Positions 1-5,009 of a DNA stretch of 5,009 nucleotides are shown here, piece by piece (the stretch's first letter is position 1; every line of letters starts with the position of its first letter). The notes below the pieces were generated by a model. It did not search any database, had not been told where the DNA came from, and saw only the letters and a list, made by a program, of their open reading frames with translations. Position numbers and translations under genes: made by a program. Location of the stretch: positions 1-5,009 of the forward strand of contig JANXOO010000237.1 in assembly GCA_025353525.1 (NCBI GenBank), given 5' to 3'. Source of the DNA: Schlesneria sp. Lineage in GTDB: Bacteria > Planctomycetota > Planctomycetia > Planctomycetales > Planctomycetaceae.

Positions 1-1
1 C

Positions 2-115
2 GTTCCTGACACGGAAACTAACTTACAACTGTTGACTGAACCCGGCCTGAAGGTGGAACAGGTGCCTGACCACGATTTTTCGGCGTCGCTTGAAGTTCGC
101 TTGCTCGAACGTTAA
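2..115 (+). CDS. C-terminal end of an unidentified protein (partial, 5' end outside the window)
   Basis: The frame is open from the window edge to a TAA stop at 113-115. It gives 37 residues that begin VPDTETNLQLL and end EVRLLER. The piece is acidic and ends in an alternating hydrophobic pattern that would suit a C-terminal beta strand, but it has no motif I recognise. It lies upstream of ppdK on the same strand, 137 bases before the ppdK start. No clear terminator separates the two: the only hairpin right after the stop (124-135, CTCGT/ACGAG) is short and has no T run. Co-transcription with ppdK is therefore possible. The function is unknown, and with so little protein visible the call rests on the open frame and plausible codon use only. 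Confidence 0.5.
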   Translation, partial: VPDTETNLQLLTEPGLKVEQVPDHDFSASLEVRLLER

Positions 116-180
116 TTTTCGGCCTCGTCAACGAGCGGAAGTTCGTGCGCTGATTGTTCGCGCCGAATATGCCCCGCACG

Positions 181-202
181 GTCGATTCGTCTTCGAGTCG
201 AC
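181..202 (+). promoter_or_regulatory. Leader hairpin 1 upstream of ppdK
   Basis: Bases 181-189 (GTCGATTCG) pair with 194-202 (CGAGTCGAC), giving nine base pairs with one G-U wobble and a four-base TCTT loop. It lies 50 bases upstream of the ppdK start, in what I interpret as untranslated leader. No T run follows, so it is not a terminator. A regulatory or RNA-stabilising role is inference only. Confidence 0.4.
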
Positions 203-216
203 CGGTTCTATGTCAG

Positions 217-234
217 CGGTCGTTCCAACGACCG
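217..234 (+). promoter_or_regulatory. Leader hairpin 2 just before the ppdK ribosome binding site
   Basis: CGGTCGTT at 217-224 is the exact reverse complement of AACGACCG at 227-234, with two bases between. As RNA this allows a seven-pair stem with a TCCA loop. It is followed by GGTTTT (235-240) and then directly by the ribosome binding site at 241-246. The position suits control of translation or weak attenuation. As DNA it could also be an operator for a dimeric regulator. The sequence cannot separate these options. Confidence 0.4.
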
Positions 235-240
235 GGTTTT

Positions 241-246
241 GAAGGA
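241..246 (+). promoter_or_regulatory. Ribosome binding site that decides the ppdK start
   Basis: GAAGGA ends six bases before the ATG at 253. This Shine-Dalgarno match selects 253 over the in-frame upstream TTG at 154 and ATG at 169. From 253 the protein begins [10 protein letters not shown], which matches the usual PPDK amino terminus. Confidence 0.75.
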
Positions 247-252
247 CTTCCC

Positions 253-2991
253 ATGTCGACCAGGTACGTATATTTTTTCGGCGACGGTCAAGCCGACGGT
301 GACACCACGATGAAAAGCCTGCTCGGGGGCAAAGGTGCCAATTTGGCCGAAATGGTCCGCATCGGACTGCCCGTTCCCGCCGGATTTACGCTCACCACCG
401 AAGTCTGCACCTATTACTATGCGAATAATCGCACATTCCCTCCGGAACTCAAGCAACAAGTGATCGACGCCTTGAAAAAGGTCGAAAAATCGATGGGGGC
501 CGAATTCGGATCATCGACCAACCCCCTGCTCTTCTCGTGTCGCTCCGGGGCGCGCGAATCGATGCCCGGTATGATGGACACAGTTCTCAATATCGGCCTC
601 AACGATATGACTGTTGTTGCATTGGCCAAACAAACCGGCAACGAACGTTCGGCATGGGACAGTTATCGCCGTTTCGTCCAGATGTACGGCGATGTCGTGC
701 TCGAACTGAAGCCCAAAGACAAGACCGAAGGTGACCCTTTCGAAGTTGCGCTCGAACACAAACGGGAAAAAGCCGGTGTCAACGAGGATTCCCAGTTGAC
801 GGTTCCGCAACTCAAGGAACTGGTCACCGAATTCAAGCAACTGATCAAGACTCGCGCCGGGAAAGATTTCCCCGCCGACCCGATGGAACAGGTCTGGGGC
901 GCCATCGGTGCCGTCTTCGGAAGCTGGATGAATGATCGCGCGATGGTCTATCGCCGTACCTACGGCATTCCTCACGAATGGGGTACAGCCGCCAACGTCC
1001 AGGCAATGGTCTTCGGCAATCTTGGTGACGACTGTGCCACGGGTGTCGGACTGACTCGCGACTGCGCTCTGGGAAATCCCGGCTTCTGCGGCGATTATCT
1101 CATCAATGCCCAAGGTGAAGACGTGGTGGCCGGAATCCGGACCCCCAAGCGAATCGAAGAGACCCTTTCGAGCGACATGCCCGAGTCGTACGCACAACTG
1201 AACGAGATCGGCAAGAAGCTCGAAAAGCACTACAAGGAAGTGCAGGACATCGAATTCACCATCCAGCGAGGAAAGGTCTATATGCTGCAAACCCGTAACG
1301 CGAAGCGAACGGGTTTTGCGGCTGTCCGAATTGCCGTGGATCTGGTGAATGAAGGATTGATTACTGAAGTCGAAGCGTTGCAAAAGCGCCGGATCCCCGC
1401 CGACGACCTCGCTCAACTCCTTCAGCCCATCTTCGACCCCGCGTCGAAGAAAACGGCAACCAAAGAAGGACGATTCCTCGCCAAGGGGATCAATGCCGGT
1501 CCTGGCGCTGCATCAGGAGTGATCTGCCTGTTCGCCGACGAAGCGGAAAAATTCCACGCAAAGAATCCGAACATCGATATTGTTCTGGTCCGAAAAGAAA
1601 CCAGCCCTGAAGACCTTCGAGGCATGAAGGCCGCCAAGGGAATTCTGACCGCGACCGGTGGTGCCAGTTCGCACGCCGCTCTCGTCAGTCGTCAAATGGG
1701 CAAGGCGTGTATCGTCGGCTGTTCGGCCATTGATGTCGATTACACGAAGAACACCGTCAAAGTTGCAGGAAAGACGCTCAAGTCGGGCGACTTTATCTCG
1801 ATGGACGGTTTCACCGGCGAAGTCTTCGAAGGCAAGGTTGAAACCAAGGATAGCGAAGTGATCCAGGTGCTCGTCCAGAAGACGCTCAAGCCGGAAGAGT
1901 CGGAAACATTCCGACGCTATTCGCAATTGATGGGCTGGGTCGACAAGCATCGCAAACTGCGAGTCCGCACCAACGCTGACACGCCGTCACAGGCCGATGA
2001 AGCGGTGGCGTTCGGAGCGGAAGGGATCGGCCTGTGCCGAACCGAGCACATGTTCTTCGATCATCTCGACGAAATTCGTCATATGATTGTGTGCGAGACC
2101 GAAGAATCGCGACAGAAAGCGCTGGCCAAGCTGCTGCCATTCCAGCGAGCCGACTTCGCCGGGCTGTTCCGCAGCATGAACGGGCGTCCTGTGACGATCC
2201 GTCTGCTCGATCCGCCACTGCACGAATTCCTGTCGGATCGGCACCTGGAAGAACATCCCGATCTCGCCAGGAAGCTGGCAAGCTGGACCGGGGGCACAAT
2301 CGAAGCAGTAACCCGTCGCGTGGGCGAGTTACACGAAGCGAATCCGATGCTCGGACACCGCGGTTGCCGTCTGGGGATCGTCTACCCGGAAATCACCGCG
2401 ATGCAGGCACGGGCGATCTTCGAAGCTGCCGTGCTGGTGAAGAAAGAAGGGATCAGCGTCGTACCGGAAGTCATGGTTCCCCTGGCCGGATTCCTGTCGG
2501 AATTCAAGCATCAGGAAAAAATCATCCGGGATACCGCTGACGCAGTCTTCAAGGAATCGGGTGTGACGCTCGAATACCTCGTCGGCACGATGATCGAAGT
2601 TCCACGAGCGGCCGTTCGAGCCGACCAGATCGCGACCGCTGCTGAATTCTTCAGCTTCGGTACCAACGATCTGACTCAGACAACGCTCGCGATCAGCCGC
2701 GACGATTACGGGCCGTTCATCGGCTTCTATCGCGAGCACGACATTATCCCGAACGATCCGTTCCAGACGATCGATCAGGAAGGCGTCGGCGACATCATGC
2801 GGATCGGCGTTGATCGTGGTCGATCGACTCGCCCCGACCTGAAGATCGGCATTTGCGGCGAGCACGGCGGCGATCCGGCCTCGGTCATGTTCTGTCACGA
2901 CATCGGCTTGAACTATGTCAGTTGTTCTCCACGTCGCGTTCCTGTTGCCAGATTAGCAGCTGCACAGCAAGCCCTGGCAGCCGGCAAATAG
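253..2991 (+). CDS. ppdK: Pyruvate, phosphate dikinase (PPDK), complete
   Basis: The cytoplasmic enzyme interconverts pyruvate + ATP + phosphate and PEP + AMP + pyrophosphate (EC 2.7.9.1), serving gluconeogenesis or pyrophosphate-linked glycolysis. It has 912 residues, within the usual family range. The N-terminal ATP-grasp region carries [12 protein letters not shown] (Lys27), [17 protein letters not shown] (Arg97) and the ATP-site residues Glu334, Gln346 and Arg348 (EFTIQ, MLQTR). The swivelling phosphohistidine domain has [17 protein letters not shown] with catalytic His474. The C-terminal PEP/pyruvate barrel has [10 protein letters not shown] (Arg596), [14 protein letters not shown] (Arg650), IEVPRA (Glu782), [11 protein letters not shown] (Asn805, Asp806) and [10 protein letters not shown] with catalytic Cys868. 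The start at 253 is chosen from the Shine-Dalgarno site and the family N terminus; starting at 169 would add 28 unrelated residues across the hairpin leader. No frameshift or missing catalytic residue was found. One oddity is Ser472 where well-studied PPDKs have the regulatory Thr two residues before the catalytic His. PEP synthase and enzyme I share the barrel but not the YVYFFG start or the GEHGGDP context. Confidence 0.98.
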   Translation: MSTRYVYFFGDGQADGDTTMKSLLGGKGANLAEMVRIGLPVPAGFTLTTEVCTYYYANNRTFPPELKQQVIDALKKVEKSMGAEFGSSTNPLLFSCRSGARESMPGMMDTVLNIGLNDMTVVALAKQTGNERSAWDSYRRFVQMYGDVVLELKPKDKTEGDPFEVALEHKREKAGVNEDSQLTVPQLKELVTEFKQLIKTRAGKDFPADPMEQVWGAIGAVFGSWMNDRAMVYRRTYGIPHEWGTAANVQAMVFGNLGDDCATGVGLTRDCALGNPGFCGDYLINAQGEDVVAGIRTPKRIEETLSSDMPESYAQLNEIGKKLEKHYKEVQDIEFTIQRGKVYMLQTRNAKRTGFAAVRIAVDLVNEGLITEVEALQKRRIPADDLAQLLQPIFDPASKKTATKEGRFLAKGINAGPGAASGVICLFADEAEKFHAKNPNIDIVLVRKETSPEDLRGMKAAKGILTATGGASSHAALVSRQMGKACIVGCSAIDVDYTKNTVKVAGKTLKSGDFISMDGFTGEVFEGKVETKDSEVIQVLVQKTLKPEESETFRRYSQLMGWVDKHRKLRVRTNADTPSQADEAVAFGAEGIGLCRTEHMFFDHLDEIRHMIVCETEESRQKALAKLLPFQRADFAGLFRSMNGRPVTIRLLDPPLHEFLSDRHLEEHPDLARKLASWTGGTIEAVTRRVGELHEANPMLGHRGCRLGIVYPEITAMQARAIFEAAVLVKKEGISVVPEVMVPLAGFLSEFKHQEKIIRDTADAVFKESGVTLEYLVGTMIEVPRAAVRADQIATAAEFFSFGTNDLTQTTLAISRDDYGPFIGFYREHDIIPNDPFQTIDQEGVGDIMRIGVDRGRSTRPDLKIGICGEHGGDPASVMFCHDIGLNYVSCSPRRVPVARLAAAQQALAAGK

Positions 2992-3018
2992 TACGGCTCA
3001 AAGTTTCAGCGGATTTTC

Positions 3019-3057
3019 GAGCCCGGCATTCAAAACGAATGCCGGGCTCTTTCGTTT
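3019..3057 (+). terminator. Strong intrinsic terminator of ppdK
   Basis: GAGCCCGGCATTC (3019-3031) and GAATGCCGGGCTC (3037-3049) form a perfect 13-base-pair, GC-rich stem with a five-base AAAAC loop, followed by TTTCGTTT (3050-3057). It begins 28 bases after the ppdK stop codon. There is no T run on the minus-strand side, so it should work in the + direction only and not terminate the convergent DUF1080 gene. Confidence 0.92.
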
Positions 3058-3144
3058 CAAGCCGACGGGTCCGGGATGATCTCTTCAACGGCAACCAGTA
3101 GTGCAAATCAGTCGAACGCAAGTGAAAAATTACTGGATGAAACA

Positions 3145-3187
3145 CGGGGACCCCGGCGCGCCGGGGGTCTTACTGACCCTGTCCCTG
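3145..3187 (+). other. Possible RNA three-way junction around a 16-base perfect palindrome
   Basis: CCCCGGCGCGCCGGGG at 3151-3166 is a perfect palindrome. The surroundings allow a compact fold. The outer stem pairs CGGGGAC (3145-3151) with GTCCCTG (3181-3187), seven pairs with one G-U. Inner hairpin one is CCCGG/CCGGG with a CGCG loop (3152-3165). Inner hairpin two is GGTC/GACC with a TTACT loop (3166-3178). An alternative fold extends the palindrome with GA (3149-3150) and TC (3168-3169), which would exclude hairpin two. Pairings were read by eye and no energy calculation was made. Confidence 0.4.
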
Positions 3188-3236
3188 GCTTGATGAAAAT
3201 GCCGGAAGAACGCTTGGCCGGTGGCGTGTAAAGAGT

Positions 3237-3272
3237 GGGCGGCGAGCCCGGCCCCGTAAGGGTCGCAGGCCG
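3237..3272 (+). repeat. Intergenic hairpin element, copy 1
   Basis: GGGC (3237-3240) pairs with GCCC (3246-3249) around a GGCGA loop. Next comes CGG-CCCC-GTAA-GGGTCG, where a GTAA tetraloop closes CCC/GGG (3253-3262). Bases 3241-3260 match 3321-3340 of copy 2 at 17 of 20 positions, exactly 80 bases apart, after which the copies diverge. I do not recognise a named family. Confidence 0.45.
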
Positions 3273-3306
3273 TAGGTTATGCTTCAGCATATCTCCCATC
3301 AAAAAC

Positions 3307-3342
3307 CGGGATGCGGATTGGGCGAATCCGGTCCCGTAAGAC
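3307..3342 (+). repeat. Intergenic hairpin element, copy 2
   Basis: CGGATT (3314-3319) pairs with AATCCG (3325-3330) around a GGGCG loop. The stem is extended below a small internal loop by CGGGA (3307-3311) with TCCCG (3332-3336), about eleven pairs in all. Compared with copy 1, the right arm changes GCCC to ATCC and the left arm changes GGGC to GGAT, so two base pairs change on both sides and pairing is kept. That is a small compensatory signal for a conserved hairpin. Confidence 0.45.
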
Positions 3343-3385
3343 TCTTGTCTGTTTGCGATTTCGAATTCCGTGAAGAGTCTTTTTT
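3338..3385 (+). terminator. Terminator-like inverted repeat with T run
   Basis: AAGACTCTT (3338-3346) and AAGAGTCTT (3373-3381) are perfect nine-base inverted repeats, and a run of six T covers 3380-3385. The 26-base loop is long for an intrinsic terminator, and the left arm overlaps the end of hairpin element copy 2. In the + direction it could end a small transcript from the structured block or back up the ppdK terminator. It could also simply be the edge of a repeat element. Confidence 0.35.
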
Positions 3386-3423
3386 CCGGTGTTACTGGTC
3401 CTGGCCGGTGTTACTGGTCCTGG
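3386..3423. repeat. Perfect 2 x 19 bp tandem direct repeat
   Basis: The unit CCGGTGTTACTGGTCCTGG occurs at 3386-3404 and again, identical and without a gap, at 3405-3423. It starts immediately after the T run ending at 3385. Exact identity suggests a recent duplication (replication slippage) or a small variable-number repeat. A paired protein-binding site is also possible. The stop codon of the weak minus-strand frame (3411-3413) falls inside the second unit. Confidence 0.9.
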
Positions 3424-3659
3424 TTTGAAAAGTAGTAGCCACGCAGCGAATCGTGTGAGCGGGATGACCCGTACGAAACAGGACGAACGACGTCAGGAGG
3501 GTCAATCGACAAAAGCCCATAGTTTCCTTGGCAATCGTCTAACGGCTTGTCGTTGACAGCCCCTTCCGATCCCCATGCTGGCGGTATCGTTCCCGGATTC
3601 ATGTCTCCTGGCTCGTGACGCACGATCCATCCGATCCGGTTTTTGGCAAAAACGAACAA
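3411..3659 (-). CDS. Doubtful small open reading frame, 82 codons from a TTG
   Basis: This frame lies downstream of, and on the same strand as, the DUF1080 gene. It stays open from just after an in-frame stop at about 3771, so nearly 120 codons lack a stop although the first ones overlap the end of the DUF1080 gene in another frame. Possible starts are TTG (3657-3659, no good Shine-Dalgarno) and ATG (3600-3602, where AGGAG sits only two bases away, too close). The C-terminal part reads like ordinary protein (LRGYYFSNQDQ at the end), and several codons end in C or G. I recognise no family. It could be a small gene, a remnant of a decayed gene, or chance. It is listed so the reader knows it exists. 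Confidence 0.18.
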   Translation of the reverse strand: MFVFAKNRIGWIVRHEPGDMNPGTIPPAWGSEGAVNDKPLDDCQGNYGLLSIDPPDVVRPVSYGSSRSHDSLRGYYFSNQDQ

Positions 3660-3699
3660 ATGCAGCGTGCGACTTCTAACCGCTCCGAAGATTTCTCCG

Positions 3700-4815
3700 T
3701 CACCGAATGTAGATGTTCGCGAAATCGGCGGGTCCGACGGGGGAGAACCGGAGTGTGTCTGCGGGATTCACACTGGCGAGTTCCCCCGATACCGCCTTTC
3801 CATCGATCTTTAAGGTGAGCGTTTGATCGTGTACGCTCCCTTCGAGGCGATGCCACTCGCCGATTTTCAGATTCTGTGCAATGAGGACATTATTACACAG
3901 GTTCAGGCTCTCAAAACCCTTGCCGGGGCGAATGTCGAAAATGAAGCTGTGATTTTCAAGGACTTCAGAACTGCTCAAGATCGCGTCAACTGGCGTGGGA
4001 GCCTTGCCATCGTACGAGAGGACCCAGTCCTGAGCCGTCCAGTGCGATGGCCCTGCTGCTGACTCTGTGTTCCATCCCGTCAGATCGAGCCCCGTATAAA
4101 TGCTGCGGTAGCCGCGATTGGCGATGGCGATGTGTTCTGCGGCGACGGGAGTATCGGGCAACTCGATCAACTTCATATTCCGATAGTGGACGATCCCCCC
4201 TTCGGACTCGATGCAGATGTAACCCTTGCGAGGGCTGGCATCCGAGCCTCGCGTGACGACTTTGCCGTTCACAGCCAGACTGACGCGTCCGTCCTGGCAC
4301 TCGATGCGGTAGTGATTCCATTCCGGAGAGGGCTTGGAGCGGTCTTCGGTCGGAAAGGCCCGGCTTCCTCCGCGACCGTTCACCGGAGTCATCGTCGCTC
4401 CATGAATTGGAAAAATGTCTCCGTGAGTCGTATGTCCGTCGCCTTGACCATAGGCATTTTCCAATACCTGAACTTCAACGCTGCGATGAAAGGGAACCCC
4501 CTTCGCCGTGATGTCGTCCGCCCAGATAAAAATCCCGGAGTTCCCTTTTGGAACCATGTGCCGCCACTCGACCTCCAGAATAAAGTTCTGGTACATCCGT
4601 TCTGTCCGGATCTCGCCGATCGGCTTCCCGGTACAGATCAGCATCTCGTCCTTCACGCTCCAGGTCTGCGGCGGAGTATTGACCAGCACCCAACCGCGAA
4701 GATCCTTCCCATTGAAGAGCGGTTTGAACTCCTGCTCGTCCGCGCAGATCGCGGGATTCGTACATAACGAGGCGAGCAGCGAAAACGACACGAGCAACAA
4801 CGCGGATCGAAACAT
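3700..4815 (-). CDS. Secreted protein with two DUF1080 (3-keto-disaccharide hydrolase-like) domains
   Basis: The 371-residue protein has an N-terminal signal peptide: Arg3, a hydrophobic core at about residues 5-18, and likely cleavage after Ala25 (AICA-DEQ). There is no convincing lipobox at Cys18 or Cys24, so it is probably exported and released rather than a lipoprotein. Domain 1 (about 28-219) shows the family hallmarks FNGKDLRGW (34-42), GNSGIFIW (91-98), EVQVLEN (114-120), GDIFPIHGA (132-140), EWNHYRIEC (165-173), and GYICIESEGG with HYRNMKLIEL (198-219). Domain 2 (about 236-371) restarts with YTGLDLTGWN (240-249) and ends GEWHRLEGSV and FANIYIR. It is shorter and lacks the GNSGI and EVQVLEN motifs. 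PF06439 is a jelly-roll, lectin-like fold. Some members hydrolyse 3-keto sugars and glycosides, and many are uncharacterised. Catalysis by domain 1 with domain 2 binding substrate is inference. The gene is convergent to ppdK with no gene partner visible on its own strand. Confidence 0.93.
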   Translation of the reverse strand: MFRSALLLVSFSLLASLCTNPAICADEQEFKPLFNGKDLRGWVLVNTPPQTWSVKDEMLICTGKPIGEIRTERMYQNFILEVEWRHMVPKGNSGIFIWADDITAKGVPFHRSVEVQVLENAYGQGDGHTTHGDIFPIHGATMTPVNGRGGSRAFPTEDRSKPSPEWNHYRIECQDGRVSLAVNGKVVTRGSDASPRKGYICIESEGGIVHYRNMKLIELPDTPVAAEHIAIANRGYRSIYTGLDLTGWNTESAAGPSHWTAQDWVLSYDGKAPTPVDAILSSSEVLENHSFIFDIRPGKGFESLNLCNNVLIAQNLKIGEWHRLEGSVHDQTLTLKIDGKAVSGELASVNPADTLRFSPVGPADFANIYIR

Positions 4816-4822
4816 CGGAGAG

Positions 4823-4828
4823 CCTCAC
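4823..4828 (-). promoter_or_regulatory. Ribosome binding site of the DUF1080 gene
   Basis: On the minus strand GTGAGG lies seven bases before the ATG at 4813-4815. This supports that start, as does the signal peptide that begins right there. Confidence 0.6.
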
Positions 4829-4851
4829 CAAGAATGGAAGCAGACGGACCA

Positions 4852-4873
4852 CCGATTTTCGATGGCTAATCGG
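4852..4873 (-). promoter_or_regulatory. Small inverted repeat in the DUF1080 leader
   Basis: CCGATT (4852-4857) and AATCGG (4868-4873) are perfect six-base inverted repeats separated by ten bases, about 37 bases upstream of the start codon. It could be a leader hairpin or an operator half-site pair. A repeat of this size can also occur by chance. Confidence 0.25.
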
Positions 4874-4954
4874 CAAGGTTATCCGGCTGCCGGGAATTTT
4901 TCAAAACAGATGAGTCTCGTAGCGGTTGAGAACGAGCGAACTTGTGACAGAATC

Positions 4955-4960
4955 ATTATA
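4955..4960 (-). promoter_or_regulatory. Candidate -10 box (TATAAT) for the DUF1080 gene
   Basis: The minus strand reads a perfect TATAAT here, about 140 bases upstream of the start codon, in an otherwise non-coding stretch (4816-5009). No good -35 hexamer lies 16-18 bases upstream; that position reads GCCTCA. If used, transcription would begin near 4948 and leave a leader of about 130 bases containing the inverted repeat at 4852-4873. An activator-dependent promoter would fit the missing -35 box. Confidence 0.35.
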
Positions 4961-5009
4961 CTTCGCGCGGTTTGAATTGAGGCCGCTGAAAACTCCGACG
5001 ATTGCTGGA

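Larger units (their letters stand above)
3058..3699. other. Gene-poor, structure-rich intergenic region between convergent genes
   Basis: No confident protein gene lies in these 642 bases. From left to right they hold a plain stretch (3058-3144), a potential three-way junction (3145-3187), two related hairpin elements (3237-3262 and 3307-3342), a near-palindrome TATGCT/AGCATA (3278-3291), a terminator-like inverted repeat with a T run (3338-3385), a perfect tandem 19-base duplication (3386-3423), and a weak minus-strand reading frame (3411-3659). A T/A-rich inverted repeat, GTTTTT/AAAAAC (3639-3653), might slow transcription of the DUF1080 gene but is not a convincing terminator. Dense short inverted repeats between convergent genes are typical of dispersed intergenic repeats or structured RNAs. 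Confidence 0.6.

Noticed and set aside
142..170. A possible ppdK promoter, TTCGTG - 17 bases - GAATAT
   Set aside because: Spacing is ideal, but both hexamers match the consensus at only about half the positions or fewer. It is too weak to annotate.
154..252. A longer ppdK start (TTG at 154 or ATG at 169)
   Set aside because: The extra residues do not resemble a PPDK N terminus, the region holds two hairpins, and a good Shine-Dalgarno site precedes the ATG at 253.
511..1416. A 301-codon minus-strand open frame inside ppdK
   Set aside because: It lies wholly antisense to a certain gene. Its translation is low in recognisable motifs and fits the shadow produced by biased codon use in ppdK.
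2329..2898. A 189-codon minus-strand open frame inside ppdK
   Set aside because: It is antisense to the conserved PEP-binding barrel of ppdK and has no recognisable domain or convincing start context.
3108..3302. A minus-strand 64-codon frame from TTG, Pro/Arg-rich, across the structured intergenic block
   Set aside because: Its composition reflects the GC-rich inverted repeats it reads through, and there is no convincing ribosome binding site. It is better explained as translation of a repeat element.
4132..4767. A 211-codon plus-strand open frame opposite the DUF1080 gene
   Set aside because: It is fully antisense to a gene with clear signal peptide and domain motifs. The translation shows no family features.
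4883..4900. CCGGC-T-GCCGG followed by GAATTTTT, resembling a + strand terminator
   Set aside because: The foldable stem is only about four pairs with a three-base loop, and no + strand gene ends upstream of it.

Overview
The window looks like a chromosomal segment from a planctomycete (Planctomycetota). This is an inference from gene content, not from any marker gene. It has moderate-to-high GC, a pyruvate phosphate dikinase with a [13 protein letters not shown] phosphohistidine loop, and a secreted double-domain DUF1080 protein, a family greatly expanded in Planctomycetota and relatives. No rRNA, tRNA, CRISPR array, transposase or phage gene is visible.

Layout from left to right. (1) Positions 2-115 hold the last 37 codons of an unidentified + strand gene. 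(2) A 137-base gap (116-252) acts as the leader of the next gene. It contains two neighbouring hairpins and a good ribosome binding site. (3) Positions 253-2991 (+) encode a complete 912-residue pyruvate, phosphate dikinase (ppdK) with all the catalytic motifs I could check. (4) A very strong intrinsic terminator follows at 3019-3057. (5) Positions 3058-3699 have no confident gene but are rich in structure: a possible three-way RNA junction around a 16-base perfect palindrome, two related hairpin elements 80 bases apart, a terminator-like inverted repeat with a T run, a perfect 2 x 19 bp tandem repeat, and a weak minus-strand reading frame. (6) Positions 3700-4815 (-) encode a secreted 371-residue protein with two DUF1080 / 3-keto-disaccharide hydrolase-like domains, convergent to ppdK. 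(7) Positions 4816-5009 are the upstream region of that gene, with a Shine-Dalgarno sequence, a small hairpin and a consensus -10 box.

The two main genes are convergent and separated by a terminator, so they are almost certainly separate transcription units. PPDK works in the cytoplasm at the pyruvate/PEP node. The DUF1080 protein is predicted to act outside the cytoplasm on sugar derivatives. Both belong to carbon metabolism, but nothing in the sequence links them directly.

I do not see a defined new multi-gene system. The most unusual part is the structured intergenic block at about 3140-3425, which may be a dispersed repeat element or a small structured RNA.
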